From contig NZ_MSCT01000020.1 in NCBI RefSeq assembly GCF_001921865.1, forward strand, positions 1 through 64,000: a DNA stretch of 64,000 bases, read 5' to 3'. The notes beneath the pieces were generated by a model. That model saw only the letters and a list, made by a program, of their open reading frames with translations, did not search any database and was not told where the DNA came from. How positions within the stretch are numbered: the stretch's first letter is position 1; each line of letters opens with the position of its first letter. The DNA is from Pseudomonas chlororaphis. Its GTDB lineage: Bacteria > Pseudomonadota > Gammaproteobacteria > Pseudomonadales > Pseudomonadaceae. Positions 8,816 through 17,984 of the stretch are shown piece by piece. A program made the position numbers and the translations under genes.

Positions 8816-9421
8816 ATGTGGCAAAGCTACGTTAACGGGCTGCTGGTAGCGGCCGGGCTGATCATGGCCATCGGCAGCCAGAACGCTTTTGTCCTGGCCC
8901 AGAGCCTGCGGCGCGAACACCATCTGCCGGTGGCGGTGCTGTGCGTGACCTGCGATGCCTTGCTGGTGGCGGCCGGGGTCTTCGGCCTGGCCACCGTGCT
9001 GGCGCAGAACCCGACACTGCTGGCGATTGCCCGCTGGGGCGGCGCCGCGTTCCTGATCTGGTACGGCAGCCTGGCGCTGCGTCGCGCCTGTTCGAGACAG
9101 AGCCTGCAACAGGGCGAAAACCAGACCGTGCGTTCGCTGCGTGCGGTACTGCTCAGTGCCCTGGCGGTGACCCTGCTCAACCCTCACGTGTACCTGGACA
9201 CGGTGCTGCTGATCGGCTCGCTGGGCGCCCAGCAGACCGAACCCGGCGCCTACGTGGTCGGGGCGGCCAGCGCCTCGTTGCTGTGGTTCTTCACCCTGGC
9301 CCTGGGCGCCGCCTGGCTGGCTCCCTGGCTGGCCCGCCCAAGCACCTGGCGCATTCTCGATCTGCTGGTGGCGGTGATGATGTTCAGCGTGGCGTTTCAA
9401 CTCGTCTCCTCTGCCGCATGA
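8816..9421 (+). CDS. argO: LysE/ArgO-family basic amino acid exporter
   Basis: The 201-aa inner-membrane protein has about six hydrophobic helices. It carries the family motifs AIGSQNAFVLAQSLRREH near the first helix and LNPHVYLDTVLLIGSLG in the middle, diagnostic of LysE/ArgO exporters of arginine and lysine. A GGAG overlaps the end of the upstream ACT gene and serves as its ribosome binding site. The divergent argP neighbour supports control by internal basic amino acids. The exact substrate (Arg versus Lys) cannot be read from sequence. Confidence 0.88.
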   Translation: MWQSYVNGLLVAAGLIMAIGSQNAFVLAQSLRREHHLPVAVLCVTCDALLVAAGVFGLATVLAQNPTLLAIARWGGAAFLIWYGSLALRRACSRQSLQQGENQTVRSLRAVLLSALAVTLLNPHVYLDTVLLIGSLGAQQTEPGAYVVGAASASLLWFFTLALGAAWLAPWLARPSTWRILDLLVAVMMFSVAFQLVSSAA

Positions 9422-9597
9422 TTGACTCCAAAAGGCTCTGGAACCTCTATCCCACACAGTTGTTGCGTGGTTAAGCCGCACCCCCGGTGCTATGATCCGA
9501 ACCCTGCGCCGCAAAGAGTACAAACTCCCCGGCGCTTGTCTGGCCGCCCGTGATCGGCCTTGCGCTCACCGCAACTGACCTGATTAGGAGAATCATC

Positions 9598-10194
9598 ATG
9601 GCTTTCGAATTGCCGCCGCTGCCTTACGCACACGATGCCCTGCAGCCGCACATTTCCAAGGAAACCCTGGAATACCACCACGACAAGCACCACAACACCT
9701 ATGTCGTGAACCTGAACAACCTGGTGCCAGGCACCGAGTTCGAAGGCAAAACCCTGGAAGAGATCGTCAAGTCTTCCTCGGGCGGTATCTTCAACAACGC
9801 CGCTCAGGTCTGGAACCACACCTTCTACTGGAACTGCCTGGCGCCAAACGCCGGCGGCCAACCAACCGGCGCCCTGGCGGAAGCCATCAACGCAGCGTTC
9901 GGTTCGTTCGACAAGTTCAAGGAAGAGTTCACCAAGACTTCCGTCGGCACCTTCGGTTCCGGTTGGGGCTGGCTGGTGAAAAAGGCTGACGGTTCCCTGG
10001 CCCTGGCCAGCACCATCGGCGCCGGTAACCCGCTGACCAGCGGCGACACCCCGCTGCTGACCTGCGACGTCTGGGAACACGCCTACTACATCGACTACCG
10101 CAACGTTCGTCCGAAGTACGTCGAAGCGTTCTGGAACCTGGTCAACTGGAAATTCGTGGCCGAGCAATTCGAAGGCAAGACCTTCGTCGCCTAA
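9598..10194 (+). CDS. sodB: Iron superoxide dismutase SodB
   Basis: The 198-aa protein matches Fe-SOD: MAFELPPLPYAHDALQPHIS at the N-terminus, HHDKHHNTYV with an early metal His, and the C-terminal metal motif DVWEHAYYIDYRN (Asp and His ligands). It converts superoxide to H2O2 and O2 in the cytoplasm. AGGAG lies 9 nt before ATG 9598. A longer frame from 9550 is open but adds a stretch not seen in the family. A clear terminator follows, so it is monocistronic. In P. aeruginosa sodB also sits beside bifA. Confidence 0.96.
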   Translation: MAFELPPLPYAHDALQPHISKETLEYHHDKHHNTYVVNLNNLVPGTEFEGKTLEEIVKSSSGGIFNNAAQVWNHTFYWNCLAPNAGGQPTGALAEAINAAFGSFDKFKEEFTKTSVGTFGSGWGWLVKKADGSLALASTIGAGNPLTSGDTPLLTCDVWEHAYYIDYRNVRPKYVEAFWNLVNWKFVAEQFEGKTFVA

Positions 10195-10210
10195 GCCCGT
10201 TTGCAGTCAG

Positions 10211-10237
10211 AAAAACCCGGCATTGCCGGGTTTTTTT
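10211..10237 (+). terminator. Intrinsic terminator of sodB
   Basis: ACCCGGCATTGCCGGGT is a GC-rich stem-loop preceded by an A-run and followed by seven T, 17 nt after the sodB stop. Confidence 0.9.
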
Positions 10238-10496
10238 CGTTATGGGCAAAGGTCGAACTGACCGCATCGGCTCAGCGCGCTCACCTGTATTCAGGTATAA
10301 AGTACCGTCCACCCCTCAAGTTGCAAGGCCTCGCTACCGACATATAACCGATAAGCGCAGATAGGCTGAATCCTGGTATTCCAGCCAAGCCTGAAGCTGA
10401 AATATCCTGGGCATGATTGTCCCTTTGACTGCCACCACGGGATTGCCAATACTCATGGCAACTTGACGCTACACGCACGGAACAAGGAATAACCCT
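10238..10496. other. sodB-bifA intergenic region
   Basis: About 260 bp with no credible ORF. AAGGAATAA at 10484-10492 serves as the bifA ribosome binding region. No clear sigma-70 hexamers or operator could be assigned. Confidence 0.4.
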
Positions 10497-12548
10497 TTGA
10501 AGCTGGAACTCAAAAACAGCTTGTCGGTGAAGTTGCTCCGGGTTGTGCTGTTGTCGGCACTGATAGTGGGCGTGGTCTTGAGCTGCGCACAGATCGTCTT
10601 CGATGCCTACAAGACTCGGCAGGCGGTCGCTAACGATGCCCAGCGCATTCTCGACATGTTTCGCGACCCATCGACCCAAGCGGTCTACAGCCTGGATCGG
10701 GAAATGGGCATGCAAGTCATCGAAGGCCTGTTCCAGGACGACGCCGTGCGTATGGCCTCTATTGGCCACCCCAACGAAACCATGCTCGCGGAAAAAACCC
10801 GCGACCTGCAGAAATCCCCCAGCCGCTGGCTGACCGACCTGATCCTCGGCCAGGAGCGCACCTTCACCACCCAACTGGTCGGTCGTGGCCCCTACAGCGA
10901 ATACTACGGCGACCTGAGCATCACCCTCGACACGGCCACCTATGGCCAGGGGTTCATCGTCAGCTCGGTGATCATTTTCGTTTCCGGCGTACTACGCGCC
11001 CTGGCCATGGGCCTGGTGCTGTACCTGGTTTACCACTGGCTGCTGACCAAGCCGCTGTCGCGCATCATCGAACACCTGACCACCATCAATCCGGACCGTC
11101 CCAGCGAGCACCAGATTCCCTTGCTCAAGGGCCACGAGCGAAACGAACTGGGGATCTGGATCAACACCGCCAACCAGTTGCTGGCCTCGATCGAACGCAA
11201 CACCCACCTGCGCCATGAAGCGGAAAACAGCCTGCTGCGCATGGCCCAATACGACTTCCTCACCGGTCTGCCCAACCGCCAACAGTTGCAACAGCAACTG
11301 GACAAGATCCTGGTCGACGCCGGCCGCTTGCAACGCCGGGTCGCGGTGCTCTGCGTTGGCCTCGACGACTTCAAGGGCATCAACGAGCAATTCAGCTACC
11401 AGACCGGCGACCAATTGCTGCTGGCCCTGGCCGATCGCCTGCGGGGCCACAGCGGCCGTCTCGGCGCCCTCGCCCGTCTCGGCGGCGACCAGTTCGCCCT
11501 GGTCCAGGCCGATATCGAACAACCCTACGAAGCGGCGGAGCTGGCCCAGAGCATTCTCGACGACCTGGAAGCGCCGTTCGCCCTCGACCATCAGGAAATC
11601 CGCCTGCGCGCCACCATCGGCATCACCCTGTTCCCGGAAGACGGCGACAGCACCGAGAAACTGCTGCAGAAAGCCGAACAGACCATGACCCTGGCCAAGA
11701 GCCGGTCGCGCAACCGCTATCAGTTCTACATCGCCAGCGTCGACAGCGAGATGCGCCGGCGCCGCGAGCTGGAAAAAGACCTGCGCGAAGCCCTGACCCG
11801 CGAACAGTTCCACCTGGTCTACCAGCCGCAGATCAGCTATCGCGATCATCGGGTGGTCGGGGTCGAGGCGCTGATTCGCTGGCAGCACCCGGAACACGGG
11901 TTCGTCCCGCCGGACCTGTTCATTCCCCTGGCCGAGCAGAACGGCACCATCATCGCCATCGGCGAATGGGTGCTGGACCAGGCATGCCGCCAACTGCGCG
12001 AATGGCATGACCTGGGCTTCAGCGACCTGCGCATGGCGGTCAACCTGTCTACCGTGCAACTGCACCACGCCGAGCTGCCGCGGGTGGTCAACAACCTGCT
12101 GCAGATCTACCGCCTGCCGCCGCGCAGCCTGGAGCTGGAAGTCACCGAAACCGGCCTGATGGAAGACATCAGCACCGCCGCCCAGCACCTGCTCAGCCTG
12201 CGTCGCTCCGGCGCGCTGATCGCCATCGACGACTTCGGCACCGGTTACTCGTCCCTGAGTTACCTCAAGAGCCTGCCGCTGGACAAGATCAAGATCGACA
12301 AGAGCTTCGTCCAGGACCTGCTGGACGACGATGACGACGCGACCATCGTCCGGGCCATCATCCAGCTGGGCAAAAGCCTGGGCATGCAGGTGATCGCCGA
12401 AGGCGTGGAAACCGCCGAGCAGGAGGCCTACATCATCTCCGAGGGCTGCCACGAAGGTCAGGGTTATCACTACAGCAAACCCCTGCCGGCACGGGAGTTG
12501 AGCGCCTACCTGAAACAGGCCCAGCGCAGCAACGCGGCCATCCTCTGA
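10497..12548 (+). CDS. bifA: Cyclic-di-GMP phosphodiesterase BifA (degenerate GGDEF plus EAL)
   Basis: The 683-aa inner-membrane protein has one helix at about 14-34, a periplasmic segment, a second helix at about 160-185 and a short linker. A GGDEF domain (about 255-405) and an EAL domain (about 425-670) follow. The GGDEF signature is altered to RLGGDQFALV, as recalled for BifA of P. aeruginosa, and probably does not make c-di-GMP. The EAL domain retains VEALIRW, ELEVTET, DDFGTGYSSL and KIDKSFV, so hydrolysis of c-di-GMP is expected, favouring swarming and biofilm dispersal. Translation starts at a TTG (10497) with AAGGA about 10 nt upstream. Position beside sodB supports the name. Confidence 0.92.
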   Translation: MKLELKNSLSVKLLRVVLLSALIVGVVLSCAQIVFDAYKTRQAVANDAQRILDMFRDPSTQAVYSLDREMGMQVIEGLFQDDAVRMASIGHPNETMLAEKTRDLQKSPSRWLTDLILGQERTFTTQLVGRGPYSEYYGDLSITLDTATYGQGFIVSSVIIFVSGVLRALAMGLVLYLVYHWLLTKPLSRIIEHLTTINPDRPSEHQIPLLKGHERNELGIWINTANQLLASIERNTHLRHEAENSLLRMAQYDFLTGLPNRQQLQQQLDKILVDAGRLQRRVAVLCVGLDDFKGINEQFSYQTGDQLLLALADRLRGHSGRLGALARLGGDQFALVQADIEQPYEAAELAQSILDDLEAPFALDHQEIRLRATIGITLFPEDGDSTEKLLQKAEQTMTLAKSRSRNRYQFYIASVDSEMRRRRELEKDLREALTREQFHLVYQPQISYRDHRVVGVEALIRWQHPEHGFVPPDLFIPLAEQNGTIIAIGEWVLDQACRQLREWHDLGFSDLRMAVNLSTVQLHHAELPRVVNNLLQIYRLPPRSLELEVTETGLMEDISTAAQHLLSLRRSGALIAIDDFGTGYSSLSYLKSLPLDKIKIDKSFVQDLLDDDDDATIVRAIIQLGKSLGMQVIAEGVETAEQEAYIISEGCHEGQGYHYSKPLPARELSAYLKQAQRSNAAIL

Positions 12549-12627
12549 AGCACTGATTCCGCGCATAGGCTTGATCCAGCGCAATCGCTGGTTGAATGGG
12601 AAATATTTCCAGGTACAACTCTTTACA

Positions 12628-12652
12628 CATAATGCAAATCTTTCGCATTATG
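12628..12652 (+). promoter_or_regulatory. Fur-box-like palindrome before icmP
   Basis: CATAATGC and GCATTATG form a perfect 8-bp inverted repeat around 9 bp. The left part matches the Fur consensus GATAATGATAATCATT at about 13 of 16 positions. It lies about 60 bp ahead of the icmP start, consistent with iron repression of the imelysin locus. Confidence 0.6.
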
Positions 12653-12710
12653 TCGCAGTTTTGCGCGCCCCCGCGCCAGTCCACCCCTCTCTCGAAGCAG
12701 GATGTTCGCC

Positions 12711-14051
12711 ATGATTCGTATGCCTCTGGCTACCGCCAGTCTGTTGGCCATCGCTATTTCCCTCGCCGGTTGCGGCGAAGGCAAAGACAAGGCTGCCGCG
12801 CCACAAGCCGCTACCCCGGCCTCCAGCACCGCAGCCCCCGCCGCGCCTGCCGCCGGCAAGGTCGATGAAGCGGCTGCCAAGGCTGTCGTCGCGCATTACG
12901 CCGACATGGTCTTCGCCGTCTACAGCGATGCCGAATCCACCGCGAAGACCCTGCAGACCGCGATCGACGCGTTCCTCGCCAAACCCAACGCCGACACCCT
13001 GAAAGCCGCCAAGGCTGCCTGGGTTGCCGCTCGCGTGCCTTACCTGCAGAGCGAAGTGTTCCGTTTCGGCAACACCATCGTCGACGACTGGGAAGGCCAG
13101 GTGAACTCCTGGCCGCTGGACGAAGGCCTGATCGACTACGTCGACAAGTCCTACGAGCATGCGCTGGGCAACCCGGGCGCCACCGCCAACATCATCGCCA
13201 ACACTGAAGTCCAGGTCGGCGAAGACAAGGTCGACGTGAAAGACATCACCCCGGAAAAACTCGCCAGCCTCAACGAGCTGGGCGGTTCCGAGGCCAACGT
13301 CGCCACCGGCTACCACGCCATCGAATTCCTGCTCTGGGGCCAGGACCTGAACGGCACCGGCCCTGGCGCCGGCAACCGTCCGGCCTCCGACTACCTGGAA
13401 GGCGCCGGCGCCACCGGCGGCCACAACGAGCGTCGTCGCGCCTACCTGAAGGCCGTGACCCAACTGCTGGTCAGCGACCTGGAAGAAATGGTCGGCAACT
13501 GGAAGCCGAACGTGGCCGACAACTACCGCGCCACCCTGGAAGCGGAACCGGCTGAAAGCGGCCTGCGCAAGATGCTGTTCGGCATGGGCAGCCTGTCCCT
13601 GGGCGAACTGGCGGGCGAGCGCATGAAGGTTTCCCTGGAAGCCAACTCCCCTGAAGACGAGCAGGACTGCTTCAGCGACAACACCCACAACTCGCATTTC
13701 TACGACGCCAAGGGCATCCGCAACGTCTACCTGGGCGAGTACACCCGCGTCGACGGCACCAAGCTGACCGGTGCCAGCCTGTCGTCGCTGGTGGCGAAAG
13801 TCGACCCGGCCGCCGACACCGCGCTGAAAAACGATCTGGCCGCTACCGAAGCCAAGATCCAGGTCATGGTCGACCACGCCAACAAGGGCGAGCACTACGA
13901 CCAGCTGATCGCCGCCGGCAACGACGCGGGCAACCAGATCGTGCGTGACGCCATCGCCGCGCTGGTCAAGCAGACCGGCTCGATCGAACAGGCCGCGGGC
14001 AAGCTGGGCATCAGCGACCTGAACCCGGACAACGCCGATCACGAATTCTGA
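12711..14051 (+). CDS. icmP: Imelysin-family lipoprotein IcmP (M75 family)
   Basis: The 446-aa product has a lipoprotein signal ending in the lipobox SLAGC (about residue 20), an Ala/Pro-rich linker and an imelysin (insulin-cleaving metalloproteinase) domain. The hallmark GxHxxE appears as GYHAIEFLLWGQ. Imelysin proteins are periplasmic or lipid-anchored and are associated with iron uptake, some resembling EfeO; protease activity is reported for the P. aeruginosa homologue. ATG 12711 is preferred over 12702 because GGA lies at a suitable distance. A Fur-like box lies upstream and a terminator directly after, yet the following three genes look functionally linked. Iron acquisition is inferred from family and operator. 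Confidence 0.87.
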   Translation: MIRMPLATASLLAIAISLAGCGEGKDKAAAPQAATPASSTAAPAAPAAGKVDEAAAKAVVAHYADMVFAVYSDAESTAKTLQTAIDAFLAKPNADTLKAAKAAWVAARVPYLQSEVFRFGNTIVDDWEGQVNSWPLDEGLIDYVDKSYEHALGNPGATANIIANTEVQVGEDKVDVKDITPEKLASLNELGGSEANVATGYHAIEFLLWGQDLNGTGPGAGNRPASDYLEGAGATGGHNERRRAYLKAVTQLLVSDLEEMVGNWKPNVADNYRATLEAEPAESGLRKMLFGMGSLSLGELAGERMKVSLEANSPEDEQDCFSDNTHNSHFYDAKGIRNVYLGEYTRVDGTKLTGASLSSLVAKVDPAADTALKNDLAATEAKIQVMVDHANKGEHYDQLIAAGNDAGNQIVRDAIAALVKQTGSIEQAAGKLGISDLNPDNADHEF

Positions 14052-14068
14052 TCGCCGCTGCTCCCATG

Positions 14069-14096
14069 AAAAGGCGACCTTCGGGTCGCCTTTTTT
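14069..14096 (+). terminator. Intrinsic terminator after icmP
   Basis: AGGCGACC-TTCG-GGTCGCCT is a stable tetraloop stem with A-run before and TTTTTT after, 17 nt past the icmP stop. Confidence 0.9.
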
Positions 14097-14226
14097 GTGC
14101 CGCCTACATTCCCTGTGGCTTTCGCCCAGGTTGTCCCACGTCAAGCGGAACGATAATTCCTCTTATTCAAACTCCCCCGCCCTGTTAGACTTTGCGCCTT
14201 TGTTTGCCCGTCTCGCAGGATATCCG

Positions 14227-15654
14227 ATGCCCCCGTCGCTGCTTCGCTGGTCAGTGCTGCTCATGGCCTTGAGCCTGAGTGCCTGCGACGACGCCCCGCG
14301 CTTTACCAAGGCCGAGCCGGGCGAAGCGCGTTCCGGCGGTGCGGCGACCGTGCGCAAGAGCGACCAGAACGCCTTTTCCATGCCGTCGGCCAACCTGTCG
14401 CCGACCCGCCGCCTGGACTTCAGCGTTGGCAACAGTTTCTTCCGCAGCCCCTGGGTGATCGCGCCGTCGACCACCACCGCCCGCGACGGCCTGGGTCCGC
14501 TGTTCAACACCAACGGCTGCCAGAACTGCCATATCAAGGACGGCCGTGGCCACCCGCCCACGCCCGACTCGGACAATGCCGTGTCGATGCTGGTGCGCCT
14601 GTCGATCCCCAATGAACCGGCCTATGCCAAGGTCATCGAGCAGCTGGGCGTCGTGCCCGAGCCGGTGTACGGCGGACAGTTCCAGGACATGGCGGTGCCC
14701 GGCGTCGCCCCGGAAGGCAAGGTCCGGGTCGAGTACGAACCGCAGACCGTACGCTTCAAGGACGGCAGCGAAGTCGAACTGCGCAGGCCCAAGTTGCAGA
14801 TCACCCAGCTCGGCTACGGCCCGATGCATCCCGACACCCGCTTCTCGGCGCGCGTGGCGCCGCCGATGATCGGCCTGGGCCTGCTCGAGGCCATTCCCGA
14901 GGCAGCGATCCTGGCCAATGCCCAAGCCCAGGCCAAGGCCGGCAACGGCATCGCCGGGCGACCGAACCGGGTCTGGGACGACGCGCAACAGAAGACCGTG
15001 CTCGGACGTTTTGGCTGGAAAGCCGGGCAACCCAACCTCAATCAACAAAATGTTCACGCGTTCTCTGGTGATATGGGCCTGACCACCTCCCTGAGACCCT
15101 TCGATGACTGCACCGACGCCCAGACCGCCTGCAAGCAAGCCCCTAACGGCAACGGCCCGGACGGCGAACCGGAAGTCAGCGACAACATCCTGCGCCTGGT
15201 GCTGTTCTACAGCCGCAACCTGGGGGTGCCGGCGCGGCGCGACGTCGACTCGCCACAGGTCCTGGCCGGCAAGAACCTGTTCCACCAGGCGGGCTGCCAG
15301 TCTTGCCATACGCCGCAATTCACCACCGCCGCCGACGCCGCGGAACCCGAGTTGGCCAATCAAGTGATCCGCCCCTACAGCGACCTGCTGCTGCACGACA
15401 TGGGCGACGGCCTGGCCGACAACCGCAGTGAATTCCAGGCCGGCGGCCGCGACTGGCGTACGCCGCCGCTGTGGGGCATCGGCCTGACGCAGACGGTCAG
15501 CGGCCACACCCAGTTCCTGCATGACGGTCGCGCCCGCAACCTGCTCGAAGCCGTGCTCTGGCACGGCGGCGAAGCCCAGGCGGCGCAGCAACAGGTTCTA
15601 TCCTTCAACGCCGAGCAGCGCGCCGCGCTGCTGGCATTCCTGAATTCTCTTTAA
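14227..15654 (+). CDS. Di-haem cytochrome c oxidoreductase-like lipoprotein
   Basis: The 475-aa protein has a lipoprotein signal (LLMALSLSAC, Cys about 20) and two c-type haem motifs: CQNCH near residue 100 and CQSCH near 360. This is the DUF1111/COG3488 'thiol oxidoreductase' di-haem family related to cytochrome c peroxidases. The start is ATG 14227 with AGGAT 5-6 nt upstream. It is followed within 30 bp by a second imelysin-type gene and then a DUF1513 gene, forming an operon downstream of icmP. A periplasmic redox step (for example handling Fe2+/Fe3+) fits the context, but the substrate is not known. Confidence 0.85.
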   Translation: MPPSLLRWSVLLMALSLSACDDAPRFTKAEPGEARSGGAATVRKSDQNAFSMPSANLSPTRRLDFSVGNSFFRSPWVIAPSTTTARDGLGPLFNTNGCQNCHIKDGRGHPPTPDSDNAVSMLVRLSIPNEPAYAKVIEQLGVVPEPVYGGQFQDMAVPGVAPEGKVRVEYEPQTVRFKDGSEVELRRPKLQITQLGYGPMHPDTRFSARVAPPMIGLGLLEAIPEAAILANAQAQAKAGNGIAGRPNRVWDDAQQKTVLGRFGWKAGQPNLNQQNVHAFSGDMGLTTSLRPFDDCTDAQTACKQAPNGNGPDGEPEVSDNILRLVLFYSRNLGVPARRDVDSPQVLAGKNLFHQAGCQSCHTPQFTTAADAAEPELANQVIRPYSDLLLHDMGDGLADNRSEFQAGGRDWRTPPLWGIGLTQTVSGHTQFLHDGRARNLLEAVLWHGGEAQAAQQQVLSFNAEQRAALLAFLNSL

Positions 15655-15684
15655 CGCCTTCTTACAAGAAACGGGAGCCCGACC

Positions 15685-16749
15685 ATGTTCCGTCCCAAGC
15701 TGTTGTTCACCAGCCTTGCCGCACTCGCCCTGGGCGCCTGCTCGCCGCAGGACCCACAAGCCGTGACCTCGGCGGCCATCGCCAAACAGGTGATCCTGCC
15801 GACCTACAGCCGCTGGGTCGACGCCGACCGCCAACTGGCGATCAGCGCCCTGGCCTTCTGTGAAGGCAAGCAAAACCTGGACACCGCCCGCGCCGACTTC
15901 CTGCACGCGCAGAAAGCCTGGGCCGAGCTGCAACCGCTGCTGATTGGCCCGCTGGCCGAGGGCAACCGCTCCTGGCAGGTGCAGTTCTGGCCGGACAAGA
16001 AGAACCTGGTCGGCCGTCAGGTCGAGCAACTGGTCACCGCTACGCCGCAGATCGATGCCGCCGCCCTGGCCAAGTCCAGCGTCGTGGTGCAGGGCCTGTC
16101 GGCCTACGAGTACATCCTCTTCGACAGCAAGATCGACATGGCCAACAGCGAGCAGAAAGCCCGCTACTGCCCGCTGCTGACCGCGATCGGCGAACGCCAG
16201 AAGCAACTGGCCGAAGAGATCCTGTCGCGCTGGAACAGCAACGACGGCATGCTCGCGCAGATGAGCAAGTTCCCCAACCAGCGTTACGCCGACTCCCATG
16301 AGGCCATCGCCGACCTGCTGCGGGTCCAGGTCACCGCGCTGGACACCCTGAAGAAAAAACTCGGCACGCCAATGGGCCGTCAGAGCAAGGGCATTCCACA
16401 GCCGTTCCAGGCCGATGCCTGGCGCAGCCAGTCGTCCATGCAGAGCCTGGAAGCCAGCCTCGCTGCGGCCCAGACCGTCTGGGCCGGGGTCGACAACAAG
16501 GGCCTGCGCGGCCTGCTGCCGGCCGAGCAAAAGCCGCTGGCTGACAAGATCGACGCCGCCTACGCCGCCTCGCTGAAACTCTTCGCCAGCACCCAACGCT
16601 CGCTGACCGAACTGCTGGCCGACGACGCCGGCCGCCAGCAACTGAACGACATCTACGACAGCCTCAACGTCGTCCACCGCCTGCACGAAGGCGAGCTGGC
16701 CAAGGCGCTGGGCATCCAACTGGGCTTCAACGCCAACGACGGTGACTGA
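15685..16749 (+). CDS. Second imelysin-family lipoprotein (variant motif)
   Basis: The 354-aa protein begins with a lipoprotein signal (LAALALGAC, Cys about 19) followed by an imelysin-like helical fold. At the place of the GxHxxE motif it reads GLSAYEYILFD, so the His is replaced by Ser while Glu remains. That suggests changed metal binding and loss of any peptidase activity. It lies 30 bp after the di-haem protein and 2 bp before the DUF1513 gene, so the three are co-transcribed. It may be a binding partner of IcmP in periplasmic iron handling; this is inference from family and order. Confidence 0.8.
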   Translation: MFRPKLLFTSLAALALGACSPQDPQAVTSAAIAKQVILPTYSRWVDADRQLAISALAFCEGKQNLDTARADFLHAQKAWAELQPLLIGPLAEGNRSWQVQFWPDKKNLVGRQVEQLVTATPQIDAAALAKSSVVVQGLSAYEYILFDSKIDMANSEQKARYCPLLTAIGERQKQLAEEILSRWNSNDGMLAQMSKFPNQRYADSHEAIADLLRVQVTALDTLKKKLGTPMGRQSKGIPQPFQADAWRSQSSMQSLEASLAAAQTVWAGVDNKGLRGLLPAEQKPLADKIDAAYAASLKLFASTQRSLTELLADDAGRQQLNDIYDSLNVVHRLHEGELAKALGIQLGFNANDGD

Positions 16750-16751
16750 TC

Positions 16752-17849
16752 ATGCTGCGACGTCAGGCTTTGGCACTCGGCAGCCTGCTGCTGAGCGCCG
16801 TCACGCTGGGTGGCTGGACCCTGTTCAAGCACAAGGACCAAGGCCCGCTACTGCTCTCGGCGCGCGATGACGGCGACGGCAAGCACTACGCGGTCGGCTA
16901 TCGCCTGGACGGCAAGCCAGTGTTCGCCACCCAGGTCGGCCAACGCTGCCATGACATCATCAACCACCCGACATTGCCGATCGCCTTGTTCGTCGCCCGA
17001 CGCCCGGGCACCGAAAGCTACCTGATCGACCTGCGCGACGGCGCCTTGCTGCAAACCCTGGTCTCGCAGCCGAACCGGCACTTCTACGGCCACGCGGTGA
17101 TCCACAAGAGCGGCGACTGGCTGTACGCCACCGAGAACGATACCCGCGACCCCGGCCGTGGCCTGCTCGGCGTGTACCGTTTCGAGGGTGAGCGCCTGGT
17201 GCACAGCGGCGAGATCCCGACCCACGGCATCGGCCCGCACCAGGTGTCGTGGCTGCCGGACGGCGAGACCCTGGTGGTGGCCAACGGCGGTATTCGCACC
17301 GAGGCCGAAAGCCGCGTGGAAATGAACCTCAACGCCATGGAGCCGAGCCTGGTACTGATGCAGCGCGACGGCACCCTGCTGAGCAAGGAAACCCTGGCCC
17401 AGCAGATGAACAGCGTGCGCCACATGGGGATTGCCGGCGATGGCACCATCGTCACCGGCCAACAGTTCATGGGCGATGCCCACGAGTCGTCGCAACTGCT
17501 GGCGATCAAGCGGCCGGGACAGCCGTTCCAGGCGTTCCCGGTGGCCGAACACCAGTTGCAGGCGATGGGGCACTACACGGCGAGCGTGGCCGTACACAGC
17601 GACCTGCGCCTGGTGGCCCTCACCGCGCCGCGCGGCAACCGCTTTTTCATCTGGGACCTGGACAGCGCCGAAGTGCGCCTGGACGCTCCCCTGCCGGACT
17701 GTGCCGGCGTGGGCGCGGTGGCGGACGGTTTTGTCGTGACCTCGGGCCAGGGGCGTTGCCGCTTCTACGACTGCCGGCAGAAACAACTGGTGGCAAAACC
17801 CCTGGATCTACCGGCAGGGCTCTGGGACAACCATTTGCACCTGGTCTAG
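16752..17849 (+). CDS. DUF1513 exported beta-propeller-like protein
   Basis: The 365-aa product begins MLRRQALALGSLLLSAVTLGG, a hydrophobic signal or anchor with a twin-Arg (LRRQAL) that is suggestive of Tat export but not canonical. The remainder contains repeated beta-strand blades (CHDIINHPTLPIALFVARR, HFYGHAVIHKSGDWLYATEN, LWDNHLHLV), consistent with the DUF1513 seven-bladed propeller family. It closes the di-haem/imelysin-like operon. Similar genes accompany imelysin loci in other pseudomonads as recalled. Function is undetermined; a periplasmic scaffold or sensor role is only a guess. Confidence 0.8.
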   Translation: MLRRQALALGSLLLSAVTLGGWTLFKHKDQGPLLLSARDDGDGKHYAVGYRLDGKPVFATQVGQRCHDIINHPTLPIALFVARRPGTESYLIDLRDGALLQTLVSQPNRHFYGHAVIHKSGDWLYATENDTRDPGRGLLGVYRFEGERLVHSGEIPTHGIGPHQVSWLPDGETLVVANGGIRTEAESRVEMNLNAMEPSLVLMQRDGTLLSKETLAQQMNSVRHMGIAGDGTIVTGQQFMGDAHESSQLLAIKRPGQPFQAFPVAEHQLQAMGHYTASVAVHSDLRLVALTAPRGNRFFIWDLDSAEVRLDAPLPDCAGVGAVADGFVVTSGQGRCRFYDCRQKQLVAKPLDLPAGLWDNHLHLV

Positions 17850-17984
17850 TTTTCGCCCCCGTACAAGATCGGAAAAAGGGACTCCAGATAACCGGATTGT
17901 CATCTGGAAGCCCCCGGAAAGTCGGAGTAATGTCCCCGGCTATCTGCTTCGTTTTCCCCGCGTCGTTTTCCAAGGAACCGGAAT

